Below, piece by piece: positions 62,001 through 64,000 of a stretch of DNA of 64,000 nt. A program made the translations under genes and the position numbers. The notes below the pieces were generated by a model. That model did no database searches. It was not told the DNA's origin and saw only the letters and a program-made list of their open reading frames with translations. Source of the DNA: Sulfuricella sp. (GTDB lineage Bacteria; Pseudomonadota; Gammaproteobacteria; Burkholderiales; Sulfuricellaceae); NCBI GenBank assembly GCA_041651995.1, contig JBAZID010000004.1:171355-235354 (forward strand), given 5' to 3'. The stretch's first letter is position 1. Each line of letters starts with the position of its first letter.

Positions 62001-62471
62001 AAGCTTTCCGGCATCCCGATTCGCGGCGGCATCGCCAAGAACGACACCATGCTGAGGGTGGATGTATTCACTAAAGCCGGTAAGTTTTATCTTGTGCCAA
62101 TTTATGTGTATCACGCAGTTGCAAAAGAGTTGCCAAACAGAGCTGCAACAGCGAATACACCGAGAGATGCATGGACATTGATTGATAGTAACTACCAGTT
62201 CTACTTTTCCCTGTACCCGAATGATTTGATTAGACTAAAAAATAAAGGGGCAGATTATTTCGGATATTTTGCTGGGGTAGGTGTCACGACTGCCAGCCTA
62301 TCAATCAAATCGCATGACAACAATCAAGCGATAGCTACAGGCAAGGCTTGGCAAGGTACTTGGGTTAATTTGGGGGTGAAAACTGGAATCCAATGCTTCC
62401 AGAAGTTCAACGTCGACGTCCTCGGCAACATCTATCCCGCCCCGCCGGAGCAACGCCATGACCTGGCGTAG
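59025..62471 (+). CDS. cas9: CRISPR-associated endonuclease Cas9 (type II-C)
   Basis: The 1148-residue protein has RuvC-I (GLDIGIASVGWAVL, catalytic D16), an Arg-rich bridge helix (about 55-80), RuvC-II (VHIEMARDL, E541), the HNH domain (IDHALPYSRSFDD, H624, with N647 in ARENRNKGN), RuvC-III (HHALDAAVVA, D767) and a C-terminal PAM-interacting domain. It is longer than meningococcal Cas9 (1082). The ATG has a GGGAG ribosome binding site. DNA for about residues 1015-1120 is AT-rich, unlike the rest. In this segment FGYFAGVGVTTASLSIK aligns with the meningococcal PAM-contact loop, with G1086 and S1091 in place of the His and Asn that read the PAM. All catalytic residues are intact. Confidence 0.97.
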   Translation: MAGKQKNLGALTFGLDIGIASVGWAVLAENRIVDLGVRCFDKAETAKEGESLNLARRAARLLRRRLRRRAWRLTKLARSLKREGLIADGDFFKKQQPFTQSLWQLRVEALDRRLSDEEWARVIYHLCKHRGFHWISRAEEKAAEGDSKGEGGAVKKGLAGTKKLMQEKSYRTAAEMVIHEFPDAQRNKRGDYSKALSRELLNEEAKKLFQRQRELGNTHASTELETAFLGNGDKKSGLFWAQKPALAGKDLLKMLGHCTFEKEEYRAPKASFTAERHVWLTRLNNLRIVVDGETRPLNEQERLAALPLPYSQASDLTYKQLRNALVKSGYLPDSFRFAGLSYPSKRQEEAEKAKDPEAERLIKLPAWQTLRKTLKDAGLEAEWQQISVAALDGKPELLDQIARVLSVYKDDAEVEAELNKLPMPNAARIVDALLDIRFDKFSNLSLKALRKIVPHMETGLRYDEACLRADYHHSQLHKVGEGEHKYLPPFYAGRDKDGRLKFNEDMDIPRNPVVLRALNQARKVVNALIREYGSPHEVHIEMARDLSRPFDERREVKKAQDEFRERNDKDKAIFASEFSIVGAVKGKDFEKFQLYREQQGKCTYSLDAMDINRLFEQGYVEIDHALPYSRSFDDSKNNRVLVLARENRNKGNMTPYEYLGGKENSERWHQYENFVNTNKTYRQAKRNRLLRKDFGEMEARDFMERNLNDTRYICRFFKNYVEQYLQLHEASEAKRCVVLSGQMTAFLRARWGLMKVRSDSDRHHALDAAVVAACSHGMVKRLSDYSRRKELEQVRKGFVDMETGKIVNPAMFDQLEQHFPRPWDHFHQELEARLKIDEPALLRTEMERLGSYSPEALAGLRPLFVSRAPQRRNSGAAHKETIYAQPESLKAQGGVTQKVAVTSLKPADVDKLIDPHRNEKLYAALRDWLQKRDEREKRAKEIEASAGRGKDKRPLTADEHAEIERLRALPRKPDKNGNPTGPIVRTVTMVIDKLSGIPIRGGIAKNDTMLRVDVFTKAGKFYLVPIYVYHAVAKELPNRAATANTPRDAWTLIDSNYQFYFSLYPNDLIRLKNKGADYFGYFAGVGVTTASLSIKSHDNNQAIATGKAWQGTWVNLGVKTGIQCFQKFNVDVLGNIYPAPPEQRHDLA

Positions 62472-63363
62472 CGTCGTCATTTCCCGCCCAGCCAGGCTAC
62501 GGCGCGAACAATTCCGGCTGGCGGTGGAGCAGGAACAGACCGCCTTCGTGCCCTTCGAGGACATCGCGGTGATCGTGCTCAATCACCGCGAAATCACTCT
62601 CACCCATCCGGTGCTTTCGGCCTGCGGCGAATATGGCATCAGCCTGTTCGCCACGGGCGACACGCATCACCCCAGCGGCGTGTTCCTGCCTTTTCTGTCG
62701 CACTCGCGTGCCACGCGCTGGCTGCGCTTGCAGCTCGATTTGCCGCGCCCGGTCGCCAAGCAAACCTGGGCCGCCATCGTGCGCAAGAAGATCACCAACC
62801 AGGCCGCCTGCCTGCGCATGGCCGGACGCGAAGACGCTGACAGACTGGATTCCTACGCGCGGCGGGTGCGCTCCGGCGACGCGGGCAATCTGGAAGGTCA
62901 AGCGGCCTTCTTCTACTTTACCCGGCTCTTCGGCAAGGATTTCCGCCGCGATCAGGCGCGCTTCACCAATGCCGCGCTGGATTATGGCTATGCGGTGCTG
63001 CGCGGCACGATTGCGCGCGGGCTGGTAGCGCATGGGCTGCTGCCTTCTATTGGCTTGTTCCATGCCAGCGAACAGAATGCCTTCAACCTCGCGGACGACG
63101 TGATCGAACCTTTCCGCCCGCTGGTGGATTTGTTTGTTTTCAAAATGATGCCGAAAGTCGACAATGAACTGCACCCCGAGGACAAGGCCGCGCTGGTGAG
63201 CCTGCTCAATGTAGATGTAGGCATGCCGCGCGGCAAGATGTCCGTACTTTCTGCCATCGAACACATGATAGAAAGCCTTGCCCGCATCTACGATGGCGGC
63301 AGCGAAACCCTGCTCGAACTACCGGGTATCACCGGACTGGAACAACACCGACTGGAGTGTTGA
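62458..63363 (+). CDS. cas1: CRISPR integrase Cas1 (type II)
   Basis: The 301-residue protein has the metal-binding set: Glu in NLEGQAAFFYF, His in IGLFHASEQN and Asp/Glu in FNLADDVIEPFRP. With Cas2 it integrates new spacers. It overlaps the cas9 3' end by 14 bp. Composition is GC-rich again, like most of cas9. Confidence 0.96.
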   Translation: MTWRSVVISRPARLRREQFRLAVEQEQTAFVPFEDIAVIVLNHREITLTHPVLSACGEYGISLFATGDTHHPSGVFLPFLSHSRATRWLRLQLDLPRPVAKQTWAAIVRKKITNQAACLRMAGREDADRLDSYARRVRSGDAGNLEGQAAFFYFTRLFGKDFRRDQARFTNAALDYGYAVLRGTIARGLVAHGLLPSIGLFHASEQNAFNLADDVIEPFRPLVDLFVFKMMPKVDNELHPEDKAALVSLLNVDVGMPRGKMSVLSAIEHMIESLARIYDGGSETLLELPGITGLEQHRLEC

Positions 63364-63366
63364 GCC

Positions 63367-63699
63367 ATGAGCATAGAAACAAGACGATTCATGCGACTGC
63401 TCGTATTCTTCGATCTCCCTGTCGTCACCAAGGCGGAGCGCCGTGCTTATACCGTGTTTCGGCGCTTCCTCATCAACGACGGCTACGACATGATCCAGTT
63501 CTCGGTATATGGACGAATCCTGAACGGCAACGACGCGCTGGAGAAACACTACAAACGCCTGGTGGACAACCTGCCACCCGCAGGCTCGGTGCGCTGCCTG
63601 AGCGTGACCGAAAAGCAATTCGCCAGCATGAAACTGCTCGTCGGCCTTCCGCTTTTTCAGGAAAAAGCCGTCAAGGTCAACCAGATGTTGCTGTTCTAA
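63367..63699 (+). CDS. cas2: CRISPR adaptation protein Cas2
   Basis: The 110-residue protein has the ferredoxin-like start RLLVFFDLPVVTKAERRAY with the conserved Asp, then RFLINDGYDMIQFSVYGRI, as in type II Cas2. It begins 3 bp after the cas1 stop. No csn2 or cas4 follows, which fixes the subtype as II-C. Confidence 0.95.
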   Translation: MSIETRRFMRLLVFFDLPVVTKAERRAYTVFRRFLINDGYDMIQFSVYGRILNGNDALEKHYKRLVDNLPPAGSVRCLSVTEKQFASMKLLVGLPLFQEKAVKVNQMLLF

Positions 63700-63718
63700 A
63701 GCCCTATTTAGAAAGCAC

Positions 63719-63750
63719 AACACCCGCCCAGCCTAGGCTGGGCGGGTGTT
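63719..63750. terminator. Perfect 32-bp palindrome between cas2 and the CRISPR array
   Basis: AACACCCGCCCAGCCT is followed directly by its exact complement, giving a very stable GC stem. It lies 20 bp after cas2 and 13 bp before the first repeat, so it can end the cas operon (plus strand) and the array transcript (minus strand). It has only short T runs. Confidence 0.8.
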
Positions 63751-63762
63751 TGCGTGAGGGCT

Positions 63763-64000
63763 AGTGTAGTGCATCCGGGGTGAGAGAGGGAGCTACAACC
63801 CGCCGGGGTTCATTGCCGACGGACTGCTAAGTGTAGTGCATCCGGGGTGAGAGAGGGAGCTACAACGCATCCCACTGACTTCCGGTAGGTGTTCCCAGTG
63901 TAGTGCATCCGGGGTGAGAGAGGGAGCTACAACAGTCAAACCATTCACACGATTGAAGGGGTCAGTGTAGTGCATCCGGGGTGAGAGAGGGAGCGACAAC
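63763..64000 (-). CRISPR. Type II-C CRISPR array (start; continues past the window)
   Basis: Four repeats lie at 63763-63799, 63830-63866, 63897-63933 and 63964-64000, with three 30-bp spacers. On the crRNA strand (minus) the repeat begins GTTGTAGCTCCCTCTCTC and ends GGATGCACTACACT. The usual 36-bp unit is followed by an invariant extra base, making 37 bp. Three copies are identical; the edge copy has one change (GTTGTC). The orientation, deduced from the tracrRNA, is towards the cas genes. The spacers share no visible sequence with the window, but I cannot search for targets. Confidence 0.95.

Noticed and set aside
63793..63999. 68-codon minus-strand frame inside the CRISPR array
   Set aside because: It is a by-product of repeat periodicity across repeats and spacers.

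Overview
The window looks like a chromosome segment of a free-living betaproteobacterium, probably in the Nitrosomonadales (Sulfuricellaceae or Gallionellaceae type). I infer this from a GC-rich composition and from two gene orders typical of the group: hfq-hflX-hflK-hflC-DUF2065-hisZ-purA-tRNA-Leu-rnr-rlmB, and ndk-rlmN-pilF-rodZ-ispG-hisS-yfgM-bamB-der. Presence of a CsoSCA-like carbonic anhydrase relative fits an autotroph or sulfur oxidiser, but the species cannot be fixed from the sequence alone.

Layout. 1-3281: the 3' part of a CusA-type Cu/Ag efflux pump that carries an in-frame palindromic element, followed by small ORFs. 3433-6477: a Slam-type outer-membrane translocator with a candidate secreted substrate (type XI secretion). 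6741-12463: a LapG-like periplasmic protease, a membrane sensor with a degenerate HD-GYP domain, and two tandem PaaK-like adenylate-forming enzymes. 12499-24496: housekeeping genes (yfiH/pgeF, rluD, bamD, glnB, nadE), a frameshifted CsoSCA-like gene, a small cobalamin-related cluster, rlmB and rnr. 24532-30824: tRNA-Leu and the purA-to-hfq operon. 30950-34064: a GAF-GGDEF-EAL protein and an unknown conserved-looking protein. 34195-43017: the ndk-to-der operon. 43167-46551: a SPOR protein, Bcp, an ArnD-like deacetylase, a zinc-ribbon protein and IlvE.

46685-57024 is a compact same-strand run that looks like a cyclic-nucleotide signalling operon: CHASE2 adenylate cyclase, SH3 protein, M48 protease, metallo-beta-lactamase-fold phosphodiesterase, GAF-MshEN-PilB/GspE-type ATPase, GAF-HD-GYP protein, APH/P-loop kinase fusion and a cyclic-nucleotide-binding-domain protein. 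Synthesis, breakdown and sensing of cAMP appear to be encoded together, beside c-di-GMP-type domains.

58389-64000 holds an orphan Phd-type antitoxin and a complete type II-C CRISPR-Cas locus: an antisense tracrRNA, cas9 (1148 aa), cas1, cas2 and the start of an array of 37-bp repeats with 30-bp spacers. The tracrRNA can be read directly: it has a degenerate full-length anti-repeat, two hairpins and a U-rich terminator, and its predicted promoter lies across the cas9 start codon. The PAM-reading part of Cas9 is encoded by an AT-rich patch inside an otherwise GC-rich gene, and it differs from meningococcal Cas9 at PAM-contact positions. These CRISPR features and the 46.7-57 kb signalling operon are the most interesting parts of the window.
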